DNA of 64,000 nt from Streptomyces lydicus (GCF_001729485.1 NZ_CP017157.1:1054001-1118000); one strand, 5' to 3'. Positions 1-8,489 are shown, counted from the stretch's first letter. Made by a program: numbers and translations. The notes: generated by a model from the sequence alone, not told the origin.

Positions 1-2034
1 GGGGGCGACGGCGCGCAGCCAGTACTCGGTGGCGAGGGTGGCGTCCAGGGCCCGCAGGACGGGCGGCTGCGGCTGCGGGGCGGTGAGGTGGCGCCGCAGG
101 ACGTCGGGGTGGATCAGGCCGCGGGCGGCGAGCGGGGAGTCGTCGCAGAGGGCGGCCAGGGCGTCGCGGTGGGCGCGCAGGCCGGCGTGGGCTTCGGGGC
201 CGGGCCCGGTGTGCGTACCGCGGCCGAGGACGCCGTCGGGGACGACGCCGCGCAGCGCGCGGGTGAGCAGCGGCTGGTGGACGCCGGGCCGGCCGCGGTC
301 GGCGAGGTCGAGGGCGAGCGCCGCCTCGACGACCGCGTCGTCGAGGAACGGCGCCTCGTGGCCGACGCCGTGCGCGGCGGTCAGGGCGTCGGCGCCGCGG
401 ACGGTCTCCGCGGCGTGCAGGGCGGCACGGAGGATGTCGTGCTGGGCGCGCAGCGGCGCGAACGGTTCGGGGGCCTCGTCGGCGGCCTCGCGCAGCAGCC
501 GGCGGACGGTGGCGACGGCGTCCGGGTGCGCCCACGGCGGCAGGGCGGGCGGCGGCTCCCAGTCGGCGCCGCCGGCCCGCCGTCCCGGGCCGGGCGCCCG
601 GGGTGCGCTGCCGGCCAGCCACCGGGCGTAGGAGCGGCCGCCGCGGAGCGTGCGCAGGGTGTCGCGGGCGGTCCAGTGGCAGAGGTGGTGGGCGGTCCAG
701 GCGCGCCGGGCGGCGGTGCGCAGGTCGCCGTGGGCAAGGGAGTTGAGGGCCGCCGGGCGGTGCCCGAACAGCGCGTCGGCGCCGGCGGCGACGAGGTGCA
801 GCCGGGAGCCGTGCTCGGCGACCAGCCGGGCCCGGTGGGCGAGGCGGGCCGCCTCGCGGAAGACGGCGAGCGGGCCCGCCGGGTCGGCGGGGGTGCCGTG
901 GCGGGTGTCGGTGGGCGGGGTGTAGCAGGTGGGGGCGTCGGCGTACGGCAGGGAGAGGTGCGCCTCGGGCGGGGGCGGGGCTCCCGCGGCGCCACGGCCG
1001 CCGCGCCGCCCCCGGGCGGCGTCCTTGCCCGTGCCCTTGTTCCTGCGCCTGCCGCCGTTCCCGTCCCGCTCCTGGCCGGTGTCCTGCCCGGTGAGCCGCC
1101 GGCGCTGCCGTTCGCGCTGCCGTTCCGCCGCGGCGAGGGTGGCGGCGCCGCGGGCGCTCCACCGGGTGTCCTCGTCGCCGGGGTCGCGGGACGCCCAGGA
1201 GGTGGTGAGCAGCCGGACGTCCTCGCGGGCGGCGAGGAAGCACAGTCCGGTGGCGCCGGTGGAGCCGGAGAGGCCGGCGCTGAGCGTGCCGCGGCGGGCG
1301 GTCCCGTCGGCGGCGGCCTGCCGCTGTGCGCGCCCGGCACGGGCCGCCACCGCGTCGGCCAGCGCCCCGGCCACGTGCTCCGCGGCGTGCTCCAGGGGGA
1401 TGTCCGGTTCCGGTGGGCGCCACCAACGGGCCAGGGAGTGGCGCCCGTTGGCGTACAGGGTGAGGTGGTGGCCCGGGGGTACGGCGGACACCGCGTGCCA
1501 GGCGGGGCGCAGGGCCAGCGGGAGCGGGGCGAAGGGGAACAGCAGACGCAGCGCCGGCGCGTCCTCGTCGAGGAAGCCGAGGCCGGGGGCGCCGGCCGGG
1601 AGGCCCGCCGCGGCCGCGGCGCGGGCGAGCGCGGCCAGGTCCTGGGGGCGGTTGCCGGCGACGGTGACGCCGGCGATCCGGGCGTGGTGGAGCAGGCGGA
1701 CGCCGGCGAGGTCGCCCCGGCAGCGCAGGTCGCCGTCGGCGGCGGTCAGCAGGAAGGCGCTGCCGGGGAGGCGGCGGGCGCGGCGGCCGATGCCGTCGAG
1801 GTGGCCGGGGCCGGGCAGCAGCCGGGCCAGTGTGCCGGGGGTCGCCGGGGTGGTGCCGAGCAGCAGCGCGCGGCGCGGCCCGGCCTCGGCGGGCACGGCC
1901 TCGTCGGCGGACCAGTGCCCGGTGATCCAGGGGCGTCCCGAGGGGTGGCGGAGGGTGCGGCGGGCCGGGCTCGCCGGCAGGCAGCGGCCGAGCGCGTCGG
2001 AGGCGGGGTGGTCGGGGAGGACGAGGAAATCCAC
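1..2034 (-). CDS. Asparagine synthetase-like cyclase (lasso/macrolactam type), 3' end cut by window edge
   Basis: The minus-strand frame is open from GTG at 2034 to the window edge (678 codons, no stop). It reads VDFLVLPDHPAS and continues with features of the C-terminal asparagine-synthetase domain: an AAGADALFG segment (GxGADELFG-like, about residue 415) and a HEAPFLDDAVVEAAL segment (ERxPFLD-like). Enzymes of this layout, such as the albusnodin/ikarugamycin-type macrolactam cyclases, adenylate a side-chain carboxylate so that an isopeptide bond can form. The ATP pyrophosphatase loop is unusual: SAGLSGST replaces SGGLDSS, so the Asp is missing. A roughly 45-residue Arg/Gly/Lys-rich insertion lies near residues 310-355. 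An upstream in-frame GTG exists at 2052. No precursor peptide, peptidase or RRE protein is visible on the right side; any partners would lie left of the window. The superfamily is fairly sure, the product is not. Confidence 0.62.
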   Translation of the reverse strand, partial: MDFLVLPDHPASDALGRCLPASPARRTLRHPSGRPWITGHWSADEAVPAEAGPRRALLLGTTPATPGTLARLLPGPGHLDGIGRRARRLPGSAFLLTAADGDLRCRGDLAGVRLLHHARIAGVTVAGNRPQDLAALARAAAAAGLPAGAPGLGFLDEDAPALRLLFPFAPLPLALRPAWHAVSAVPPGHHLTLYANGRHSLARWWRPPEPDIPLEHAAEHVAGALADAVAARAGRAQRQAAADGTARRGTLSAGLSGSTGATGLCFLAAREDVRLLTTSWASRDPGDEDTRWSARGAATLAAAERQRERQRRRLTGQDTGQERDGNGGRRRNKGTGKDAARGRRGGRGAAGAPPPPEAHLSLPYADAPTCYTPPTDTRHGTPADPAGPLAVFREAARLAHRARLVAEHGSRLHLVAAGADALFGHRPAALNSLAHGDLRTAARRAWTAHHLCHWTARDTLRTLRGGRSYARWLAGSAPRAPGPGRRAGGADWEPPPALPPWAHPDAVATVRRLLREAADEAPEPFAPLRAQHDILRAALHAAETVRGADALTAAHGVGHEAPFLDDAVVEAALALDLADRGRPGVHQPLLTRALRGVVPDGVLGRGTHTGPGPEAHAGLRAHRDALAALCDDSPLAARGLIHPDVLRRHLTAPQPQPPVLRALDATLATEYWLRAVAP

Positions 2035-2276
2035 GGTGGGGGAGCACTCCACTGGAGGGGCCGGTGCGGCGCCGGGCGGGCCGGGTGGACGCGGGGCGCG
2101 CCACGGGGGTCACGCAGCGCGTTCGACAGGATGCTGACAGTGTCCACGTCAATTTCCATTGCCTCGAAGGAGTGATCACGGGGGCGTGCGAGGCAAACCG
2201 GCGCGGGCCCACAGGGCGCGCACGCCGGAGCGTCCGAGATCGCTCACGGGGTCCCCGTGCGCCTGGTGAGCGCGAG

Positions 2277-2292
2277 GTTTCGCGGCGGTCAC
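2277..2292 (-). promoter_or_regulatory. GlnR-like box upstream of narK
   Basis: On the minus strand GTGAC-N6-GAAAC matches the actinobacterial GlnR half-site pair gTnAc-n6-GaAAc exactly. It lies about 70 bp upstream of the narK start. A second GAAAC follows on the plus strand near 2309. The motif match is visible; binding is inferred from the known nitrogen control of nitrate genes. Confidence 0.55.
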
Positions 2293-2362
2293 CTCACGCC
2301 ACCGCGCCGAAACCCGCGGTCCCTATGTTCGGGGCAGACGACCCGACTCCTTGGGAGGCGCG

Positions 2363-3805
2363 ATGACGGCCGAGGCCGCGGCAGGCACCCGTAGCGACAG
2401 TCCCGGCGCAAGCCGTACCGAGGGCCGTGCGCGGCGAGGGGGGCGGTGGATCGAGCGGTGGGAGCCGGAGGACGAGGGGTTCTGGCGGGAGACCGGTGAG
2501 CGGATCGCCCGGCGGAACCTGGCCTTCTCCGTGCTGTCCGAGCACATCGGCTTCTCCGTCTGGAGCCTGTGGTCGGTGATGGTGCTGTTCATGGGGCCGG
2601 AGTACGGGATCGACCCGGCCGGGAAGTTCTTCCTGGTGGCGATCCCGACGCTGGTGGGCGGGGTGCTGCGGGTGCCGTACACCTTCGCGGTGGCGCTGTT
2701 CGGGGGGCGCAACTGGACGGTGATCAGCGCGCTGCTGCTGCTGGTGCCGACCGCGGCGGCCGCGGTGGTGATGCACCCGGGGACGTCGTACACCACGTTC
2801 ATCCTGGTCGCGATGGTGGCCGGCGTCGGCGGCGGGAACTTCGCCTCCTCGATGACGAACATCAACTCCTTCTTCCCGCTGCGCAAGAAGGGGTTCGCCC
2901 TGGGGCTGAACGCGGGCGGCGGCAACATCGGGGTGCCGGTCATCCAGCTGCTGGGGCTGCTGGTGATCGGGACGGCGGGCGCCGGCCATCCGCGGCTGGT
3001 GCTGGCCGTGTACGTGCCGCTGATCGTGCTGGCGGCGGTGCTCGCGGCGCTGTTCATGGACAACCTCGCGCCGGTCACCCACGACACCGGGGCGGCCCTG
3101 GACGCCGCCCGGCAGCCACACACCTGGGTGATGTCGCTGCTGTACATCGGCACCTTCGGGTCGTTCATCGGCTACAGCTTCGCCTTCGGGCTGGTACTGC
3201 AGAACCAGTTCGCCCGCACCCCGCTCCAGGCCGCGTCGCTGACCTTCGTCGGACCGCTGCTGGGGTCGCTGCTCCGGCCGGTCGGCGGGCGGCTGGCGGA
3301 CCGCTTCGGCGGCGCCCGGATCACGCTGGGGACCTTCGCGGCGATGGGCCTGGCCACCGGCGTGGTCATCCGCGCGTCGGCGGACCACTCGCTGCCGGTG
3401 TTCCTCGTCGGCTTCTTCGCGCTGTTCGTGCTGTCGGGGCTCGGCAACGGGTCCACGTACAAGATGATCCCGGGGATCTTCCAGGCCCAGGCGCTGCGCC
3501 GCGGCCTGGCGGGCGAGGCGGCCGCGGCCTACGGGCGGCGGCTGTCGGGCGCGGCGATGGGGCTGATCGGCGCGGTGGGCGCGCTCGGCGGGCTGGCCAT
3601 CAACCTCGCGTTCCGGCAGGCGTTCCTGACGGCCGGCTCCGGCACCCCGGCCTTCGTCTCCTTCCTGGTCTGCTACGCCGTGTGCGCCGCGGTGACCTGG
3701 GCCGTATACCTGCGTCCCGCCGCGCGGGAGCGGCGTGCCGCGCGGGCCGGGGCGGCCGGGGCGGCCGCGGAGGGGGAGCGGCGCGCGGTCCACGCGGAGG
3801 TGTGA
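2363..3805 (+). CDS. narK: NarK-type nitrate/nitrite MFS transporter
   Basis: A 480-residue major facilitator protein that moves nitrate and/or nitrite across the cytoplasmic membrane. Both nitrate-porter signatures are present: the Gly-rich GGGNFASSMTNINSFFP segment followed by NAGGGNIGV (about residues 153-191) and GNGSTYKMIP (about 360-370). A cytosolic N-terminus of about 55 residues precedes the first membrane helix. I chose ATG 2363 because GGGAGG lies 4-5 nt upstream; a TTG at 2351 is in frame but less likely. It is followed on the same strand by nnaR, and a GlnR-like box lies upstream, so induction under nitrogen limitation is expected. Direction of transport (uptake or nitrite export) cannot be read from sequence. 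Confidence 0.9.
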   Translation: MTAEAAAGTRSDSPGASRTEGRARRGGRWIERWEPEDEGFWRETGERIARRNLAFSVLSEHIGFSVWSLWSVMVLFMGPEYGIDPAGKFFLVAIPTLVGGVLRVPYTFAVALFGGRNWTVISALLLLVPTAAAAVVMHPGTSYTTFILVAMVAGVGGGNFASSMTNINSFFPLRKKGFALGLNAGGGNIGVPVIQLLGLLVIGTAGAGHPRLVLAVYVPLIVLAAVLAALFMDNLAPVTHDTGAALDAARQPHTWVMSLLYIGTFGSFIGYSFAFGLVLQNQFARTPLQAASLTFVGPLLGSLLRPVGGRLADRFGGARITLGTFAAMGLATGVVIRASADHSLPVFLVGFFALFVLSGLGNGSTYKMIPGIFQAQALRRGLAGEAAAAYGRRLSGAAMGLIGAVGALGGLAINLAFRQAFLTAGSGTPAFVSFLVCYAVCAAVTWAVYLRPAARERRAARAGAAGAAAEGERRAVHAEV

Positions 3806-3815
3806 GGCGCGCGGC

Positions 3816-3831
3816 GTAACGGTGCGGAAAT
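3816..3831 (+). promoter_or_regulatory. GlnR-like box upstream of nnaR
   Basis: GTAAC-N6-GAAAT fits gTnAc-n6-GaAAc with one mismatch in the last base. It lies about 125 bp upstream of nnaR and just after the narK stop, so nnaR probably has its own nitrogen-responsive promoter. Binding is inferred. Confidence 0.45.
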
Positions 3832-3955
3832 ACTGGAGGACCCGGGCTGTCACCTGCCGTTGGCAGTCTGGGCACCTTGGCACTCCGTGCCGCCCGAGCC
3901 GCGGCGGCCGGGCTGCGGAACGCGGCACAACCACTCTGGGCGGAGCGGGACGACC

Positions 3956-5179
3956 ATGGACGAGCAGCATCAGGGGCGCGGGGAGCGGGAGCGGACGGAG
4001 CCGGGCACGGCACCGGGGGTCCGGCCGCTGGACGGGTTCACCATCGGGGTGACCGCGGCCCGGCGGGCGGAGGAGCTGGGCGCGCTGCTGGAGCGGCGCG
4101 GCGGGCAGGTGCTGCACGCCCCCGCGCTGCGCATCGTGCCGCTGCCGGACGACACCGAGCTGCTCGCGGTGACCCGGGCGCTGATCGACGACGCCCCCGA
4201 CGTCGTCGTGGCCACCACCGCCATCGGCTTCCGCGGCTGGGTGGAGGCCGCCGAGGGCTGGGGGCTGGGCGAGGCGCTGCTGGACCGGCTGGCCGGGGTG
4301 GAGCTGCTGGCGCGCGGGCCGAAGGTGCGCGGCGCGATCCGGGCCGCCGGGCTGACCGAGAAGTGGTCGCCGGCCTCGGAGTCGATGGCCGAGGTGCTGG
4401 ACCGGCTGCTGGAGGAGGGCGTCGCCGGGCGCCGGATCGCGCTGCAGCTGCACGGGGAGCCGCTGCCGGGGTTCGTCGAGGCGCTGCGGGCCGGCGGCGC
4501 GGAGGTCGTCGGCGTCCCCGTGTACCGCTGGATGCCGCCGGAGGACCTCGGTCCGGTCGACCGGCTGCTGGACGCGACGCTCGCCGGCGGCCTGGACGCG
4601 GTGACGTTCACCAGCGCGCCGGCCGCCGCCTCGCTGCTGCGCCGCGCGGCGGAGCGCGGCATCCGCGACGCGCTGCTGGCGGCGCTGCGCACGGACGTGC
4701 TGCCGGTGTGCGTGGGGCCGGTGACCGCGCTGCCGCTGGAGGCCGAGGACGTCCCCACGCTGCAGCCGGAGCGCTTCCGGCTCGGGCCGCTGGTGCAGTT
4801 GCTGTGCCGCGAACTGCCGGGCCGGGTACGGCCGTTGCCGGTGGCCGGGCGGCGGCTGGAGATCCGCGGGCACGCCGTCGTGGTGGACGGCGTGCTGCGG
4901 CCGGTGCCGCCGGCCGGGATGGCGCTGCTGCGGGCGCTGGCCCGCCGTCCCGGCTGGGTCGTCGCCCGCGCCGAGCTGCTGCGCGCGCTGCCGGGCGCGG
5001 GCCGCGACGAACACGCGGTGGAGACCGCGATGGCCCGGCTGCGGGTGGCGCTGGGCGCGCCCAAGCTGATCCAGACGGTCGTCAAGCGCGGCTACCGGCT
5101 GGCGCTGGACCCGCACGCGGACACCGACAAGTACAGCGGGGAGGACACGCAGGTCAGGAGGGTCGCGCCGGGTTGCTGA
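3956..5179 (+). CDS. nnaR: Nitrate/nitrite assimilation regulator NnaR (HemD-like domain plus winged helix)
   Basis: A 407-residue protein with a uroporphyrinogen-III synthase-like domain (about 25-285, starting DGFTIGVTAARR) fused to an OmpR-type winged-helix DNA-binding domain (about 298-385, ending VVKRGYRLALD). This architecture is that of NnaR, a co-activator that acts with GlnR on nitrate and nitrite reductase genes in Streptomyces. It is unlikely to be the housekeeping HemD, because the C-terminal DNA-binding domain and the neighbouring narK point to regulation. ATG 3956 is preceded by GGAG. The stop lies 26 bp inside the convergent methyltransferase gene, so the two 3' ends overlap. 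Confidence 0.85.
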   Translation: MDEQHQGRGERERTEPGTAPGVRPLDGFTIGVTAARRAEELGALLERRGGQVLHAPALRIVPLPDDTELLAVTRALIDDAPDVVVATTAIGFRGWVEAAEGWGLGEALLDRLAGVELLARGPKVRGAIRAAGLTEKWSPASESMAEVLDRLLEEGVAGRRIALQLHGEPLPGFVEALRAGGAEVVGVPVYRWMPPEDLGPVDRLLDATLAGGLDAVTFTSAPAAASLLRRAAERGIRDALLAALRTDVLPVCVGPVTALPLEAEDVPTLQPERFRLGPLVQLLCRELPGRVRPLPVAGRRLEIRGHAVVVDGVLRPVPPAGMALLRALARRPGWVVARAELLRALPGAGRDEHAVETAMARLRVALGAPKLIQTVVKRGYRLALDPHADTDKYSGEDTQVRRVAPGC

Positions 5180-5939
5180 CGCGGATCTTGGACTGGCCGT
5201 GCGGCCGGGTCTCCCAGTCGTCCATGAAGCGGGCCTCCAGGCCGTGCCCGCGGGCCAGCCGCAGCAGGGTGTCGGTCCGGTAGTAGAAGTCCTCGCGCAG
5301 CACCTGGTGCTCGGTGCCCTCGGTGCGGTCGAAGGTGAAGTCGAAGAAGCCGCCGGGGGCCAGGATCCGGCCGACGTGCGCGAGGCACTCGTCGATCACG
5401 TCGAGCGGGGAGTGCGAGAAGACGCTGTGCGCGTGCACCACGTCGAAGTGGCCGGCCGGCAGGAAGTCCAGCTTCAGGTCCTGCGTGATCGTCAGGTGCG
5501 GCAGCTTGTCCTGGAGTTCGTACGTCGTCAGGGTGCGCTTGGCGGCTATCAGGATGTCCGGCGAGATGTCGATGCCGTAGTAGTTGCCGGTGTCGAGGTG
5601 GGCGATGAAGCGCCAGCCGGCCCGCAGGTTGCCGCAGCCGATGTCCAGCATCCGGTGCTCCGGCCGGAGGCCGTGCCCGGCCAGGTAGGCGAACTGCATC
5701 TCGCCCAGCGCCAGCCACCGCTCGTGGCTGCGGCTGCCCACCGCGGCCTCGGGGCTGCGGCCGGTGTCGGAGGCCATCACCGCCCGGTAGTACGCGACGT
5801 GGTCGGGGTGCTTGAGGCGCAGCCAGGTGTCGCGGGCGGTGCGCTTGACGTACGGGGTGATGCGGGCGGGGTTGCGGACCGCGTAGCCGATCTTGTGGGT
5901 CAGGCTGGCGCGGTTCGTGAGCAGGGACTTGCGCGACAT
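5154..5939 (-). CDS. Class I SAM-dependent methyltransferase
   Basis: 261 residues. The SAM-binding motif I reads MLDIGCGNLRAG (about residues 93-104), followed by YYGIDIS as the acidic post-I loop and FDVVHAHSVFSH, typical of small-molecule or lipid methyltransferases. An N-terminal segment of about 60 residues precedes the Rossmann domain. ATG 5939 has GAAGG 6 nt upstream; an ATG at 6047 is in frame but would lie inside the palindromic promoter region. The substrate is unknown. It is transcribed convergently with nnaR and divergently from the CGNR protein. Confidence 0.75.
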   Translation of the reverse strand: MSRKSLLTNRASLTHKIGYAVRNPARITPYVKRTARDTWLRLKHPDHVAYYRAVMASDTGRSPEAAVGSRSHERWLALGEMQFAYLAGHGLRPEHRMLDIGCGNLRAGWRFIAHLDTGNYYGIDISPDILIAAKRTLTTYELQDKLPHLTITQDLKLDFLPAGHFDVVHAHSVFSHSPLDVIDECLAHVGRILAPGGFFDFTFDRTEGTEHQVLREDFYYRTDTLLRLARGHGLEARFMDDWETRPHGQSKIRVSNPARPS

Positions 5940-6025
5940 GGAGACCTTCGTCCTGGAGGGGCAAAGACGTGCGGTGACGTGCGGGGCGGGCCGGTGCGCG
6001 GGCCGCGGGCCGACCCGCCGCGGAC

Positions 6026-6042
6026 TATACATCAGGTGTATA
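6026..6042. promoter_or_regulatory. Palindromic operator candidate TATACA-N5-TGTATA
   Basis: A near-perfect dyad in an otherwise GC-rich intergenic region between the divergent methyltransferase and CGNR genes. On the minus strand its end forms TATAGT, a plausible -10 for the methyltransferase, so a bound repressor would block that promoter. The protein that binds it is unknown; the adjacent CGNR protein is one candidate. Confidence 0.4.
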
Positions 6043-6220
6043 CGCACAGAGTCTACTTGCGGTGTCTACCCGTGGGACCCCCGGTGTCCGGGCGCGGCGG
6101 GCCCCCGGGGCGCCCGCGCCGCCCGCCGTACGGAGTGGCCGCCTCCGGAGGGTTCCGGGCGGGCCGCGCGCCGGGCACTCTGGGAGCACACGCGTTTGGT
6201 TCCTAAGGAGTGACAGGCAC

Positions 6221-6964
6221 ATGGCAGCGGCGTGCGACCTGCGGTTCGACTGCGGCCGGACCTGCCTGGACCTGGTGGCCACGGCCGGCGACGCGCCCGC
6301 CGAACGGCTCACCGGCCCCGAGCAGTTGGCGGCCTGGCTGGTCGGCGCGGGGCTGGTGCCGCGCGGCGTCCCGCTGGACGCCGTCGACGGCCGCTGGGTC
6401 GTCCGCTTCCGGGCGCTGCGCGACCTGGTGTGCCGGGTGGTGCACGACGAGCTGCGGGACCGGGCGGCCGACGCCGACCTGGACCGGCTCAACTCCGCGG
6501 CCGCGGCCGGCCCGCCGCCCGCCCCGCGGGCGGTGCGCGGCGCCGACGGCACCCTGGCCCGTACGCTCTGCGCCCCGCCCGACTGCGCCGGGCTGCTGGC
6601 CGCGGTCGCCCGGGACGCGGTCGGGCTGCTCACCGACCCGGTGGCGCGCGGGCAGTTGCGGCAGTGCGCGGGCGAGCACTGCTCGCTGGTCTACCTGGAC
6701 GGCTCGCGCGGGCGGCGCCGCCGCTGGTGCTCCAGCGAGGTGTGCGGCAATCGGGAGCGGGTGGCGCGCCACCGCAGACGCTCGACCGTGCGCGGGGCGA
6801 CCGGCCCCGCGGGCGGCCCCGTCCCCTCCGGCGCCGCTCCCGGACCGGCCCGCGTCCCGTCGCCGGAGCCCGTCGGCCCGCCGCCCGAGCCCGTCGGCCC
6901 GCCGCCCGAGCCCCTCGCCCCGGCCTCCGTCATGCCCGGGAAAAATTTTCCGGCCGGCGGCTGA
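6221..6964 (+). CDS. CGNR zinc-finger (ABATE domain) putative transcription regulator
   Basis: 247 residues. The N-terminal half starts CDLRFDCGRTCLDLVATAG, typical of the ABATE domain. The C-terminal zinc finger runs from about 148 to 186 with QCAGEHC...RRRWCSSEVCGNR, the family signature of four Cys followed by Arg/His-rich DNA-contact residues. These proteins are thought to be stress-linked regulators. After the finger there is a Pro-rich tail with two and a half copies of PEPVGPP. ATG 6221 has AAGGAG 10 nt upstream. The tail codons contain an AT-rich palindrome (6936-6953). Confidence 0.78.
   Translation: MAAACDLRFDCGRTCLDLVATAGDAPAERLTGPEQLAAWLVGAGLVPRGVPLDAVDGRWVVRFRALRDLVCRVVHDELRDRAADADLDRLNSAAAAGPPPAPRAVRGADGTLARTLCAPPDCAGLLAAVARDAVGLLTDPVARGQLRQCAGEHCSLVYLDGSRGRRRRWCSSEVCGNRERVARHRRRSTVRGATGPAGGPVPSGAAPGPARVPSPEPVGPPPEPVGPPPEPLAPASVMPGKNFPAGG
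6936..6953. promoter_or_regulatory. AT-core palindrome upstream of the sigma operon
   Basis: An 18-bp near-perfect dyad (CCGG, an A/T core, CCGG; one mismatched pair) inside the last codons of the CGNR gene, about 130 bp upstream of the sigma factor start. A run of nine A/T bases is rare in this DNA. It could be an operator for the sigma operon or chance. Confidence 0.25.
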
Positions 6965-7083
6965 GTGACCCGCCCGTCCCGTCCGTACTCCTCACCGCAA
7001 GTCCGATTTCATGGCCAGGTCCCCGGCGATCTTGGGTGATGCGGGCTATCGACCCGGGAGTTGGAGTGCGTAAGGATGCCGTC

Positions 7084-7605
7084 GTGGCAGACAGGACGAC
7101 ACCTGACGAGGAGCTCATGCGAGCCCTCTATGACGAGCACGCGGGCCCGCTCCTCGCTTTCGTCCTGCGACTGGTGGCGGGCGACCGGCATCGCGCGGAG
7201 GACGTGGTGCAGGAGACGCTGGTGCGCGCCTGGCGCAACGCCGACCAGCTGCAGCGGGCCACCGGGTCCATCCGCCCGTGGCTGGTGACGGTCGCCCGGC
7301 GGATAGTGATCGACGGTCACCGCAGCCGGAAGGCCAGACCCCAGGAGGTCGACGCGACACCTCTGGAGACGATGCCCGCCGCGGACGTGATCGACCGGGC
7401 GCTGCGCATGATGACGATCTCCGAGGCACTGAGCGACCTGAGCCAGGCCCACCGAGAGGCCCTCGTCGAGACGTACTTCAAGGAGCGTACGGTCAACGAG
7501 GCAGCGGAGGTGCTGCGCGTGCCGGCCGGAACCGTGCGGTCCCGGGTCTTCTACGCGCTGCGCTCCCTGAAGCTCTCGCTTCAAGAACGAGGAGTGACGG
7601 AGTGA
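7084..7605 (+). CDS. sigU: ECF sigma factor, SigU-like
   Basis: 173 residues with sigma region 2 (about 10-75, RALYDEHAGPLLAFVLRL, then AEDVVQETLVRAWRN) and region 4 (about 110-165, LSQAHREALVETYF and VPAGTVRSRVFYALRSLK). It directs RNA polymerase to a stress regulon. I prefer GTG 7084 because TAAGGA lies 7 nt upstream; GTG 7066 with GGGAG is possible and adds six residues. Its stop overlaps the anti-sigma start by 4 nt, the usual arrangement for coupled translation. The name follows the position next to the HelD-like, malic enzyme and HU genes, as I recall for S. coelicolor; the ECF assignment itself is firm. Confidence 0.85.
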   Translation: MADRTTPDEELMRALYDEHAGPLLAFVLRLVAGDRHRAEDVVQETLVRAWRNADQLQRATGSIRPWLVTVARRIVIDGHRSRKARPQEVDATPLETMPAADVIDRALRMMTISEALSDLSQAHREALVETYFKERTVNEAAEVLRVPAGTVRSRVFYALRSLKLSLQERGVTE

Positions 7606-8348
7606 TCCCGCCCACGCAGCCGGACCGGCACACCGACGTCGGCGCCTACGCGCTGGGCGTCCTGGACGCCGCCGACGCGGAACGGTTCGAGGCGCACCTG
7701 GTCGGCTGCGACCGGTGCGCGGCCGAACTGGAGGAGCTGATGGGGCTCACGCCCGCACTCGCCGAGTTCAAGGAGTCCGCCCCCACCCCGGAGACCCTCA
7801 CCGCCGTTCCCGGCCCGCGGCTGCTGAACGGACTCCTCGACGAGGTCGCCGCCACCCGCCGCGGCCGAGCCCGGCGCCGGCTGTTCCTGGTCGCCGCGGC
7901 CGTCGTACTGATCGTCGGCGGACCGCTCGCCGCCCTCTCCCTCAAGGGGGACGCCGACGCGCCGCCGGCCGCGGCGCCGCCGCTGGCGAACGCCGTGCGC
8001 GCCCAGTACGCCGAGGGCGAGAAGGCCGGCTCCGTCGACCCGGTCACCAAGGTCTCCGCCGGTGTCTCCATGGCGCCGCGCCCCTGGGGCACCCAGGTCG
8101 TCCTGGAACTCGCCAACGTCAAGGGACCGCTCTCCTGCGACCTGGTCGCCGTCGGCAAGGACGGCCGGCGGCAGACCGTCACCACCTGGGCCGTGCCCAA
8201 GGGCGGCTACGGCATCCCCGGCAGCGCCGCCAAGTGGAACCGCGAGCCCCTCTACGCGGCGGGCGGCGCGGCCCTCGACCGCGCCGACATCGACCACTTC
8301 GAGATCAGCACGCTGGAGGGCAGGCGACTGGCCACCGTGAAGGTCTGA
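7602..8348 (+). CDS. Membrane anti-sigma factor (zinc-binding, RskA-type)
   Basis: 248 residues, starting at GTG 7602 in a GTGA overlap with the sigma gene. The N-terminal zinc-binding anti-sigma domain has the H10...H32-x3-C36-x2-C39 pattern (RHTDVGAYALGVLD, AHLVGCDRCAAEL), which binds and inhibits the partner sigma factor. One membrane helix spans about 94-114, just after an Arg-rich stretch, so the N-terminus should be cytoplasmic. The extracytoplasmic part (115-248) resembles the RskA domain. Release is probably by regulated proteolysis; the signal is not visible. Confidence 0.87.
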   Translation: MIPPTQPDRHTDVGAYALGVLDAADAERFEAHLVGCDRCAAELEELMGLTPALAEFKESAPTPETLTAVPGPRLLNGLLDEVAATRRGRARRRLFLVAAAVVLIVGGPLAALSLKGDADAPPAAAPPLANAVRAQYAEGEKAGSVDPVTKVSAGVSMAPRPWGTQVVLELANVKGPLSCDLVAVGKDGRRQTVTTWAVPKGGYGIPGSAAKWNREPLYAAGGAALDRADIDHFEISTLEGRRLATVKV

Positions 8349-8489
8349 GACGCCCGAAGTGACGATCTGACGCAACATCCGACGGAATCTGCGGAAATCT
8401 GCCCGATTTTGTCCCTCTCACCAGGTGCGCACGGTGCCCGGTTCGCGTACGGTTGACGGCTGCCCTACGCACAGCAGAAGGGGGCCTGG

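Noticed and set aside
1746..2159. A minus-strand frame beginning MEIDVDTVSILSNALRD as a possible lasso precursor
   Set aside because: It has no core-peptide features (Gly1 with Asp/Glu at 7-9) and simply continues in the wrong frame through the cyclase gene.
88..2175. A 695-residue plus-strand frame over the cyclase
   Set aside because: It is antisense to a frame with recognisable motifs, and its Gly/Ala/Arg/Val-only composition is typical of high-GC shadow frames.
2294..5116. A 940-residue minus-strand frame
   Set aside because: Antisense of narK and nnaR, Arg/Gln/Pro/His-rich shadow.
8349..8489. Rifamycin-associated element upstream of the HelD-like gene
   Set aside because: No inverted repeat of that type is visible, so the HelR label was not used.
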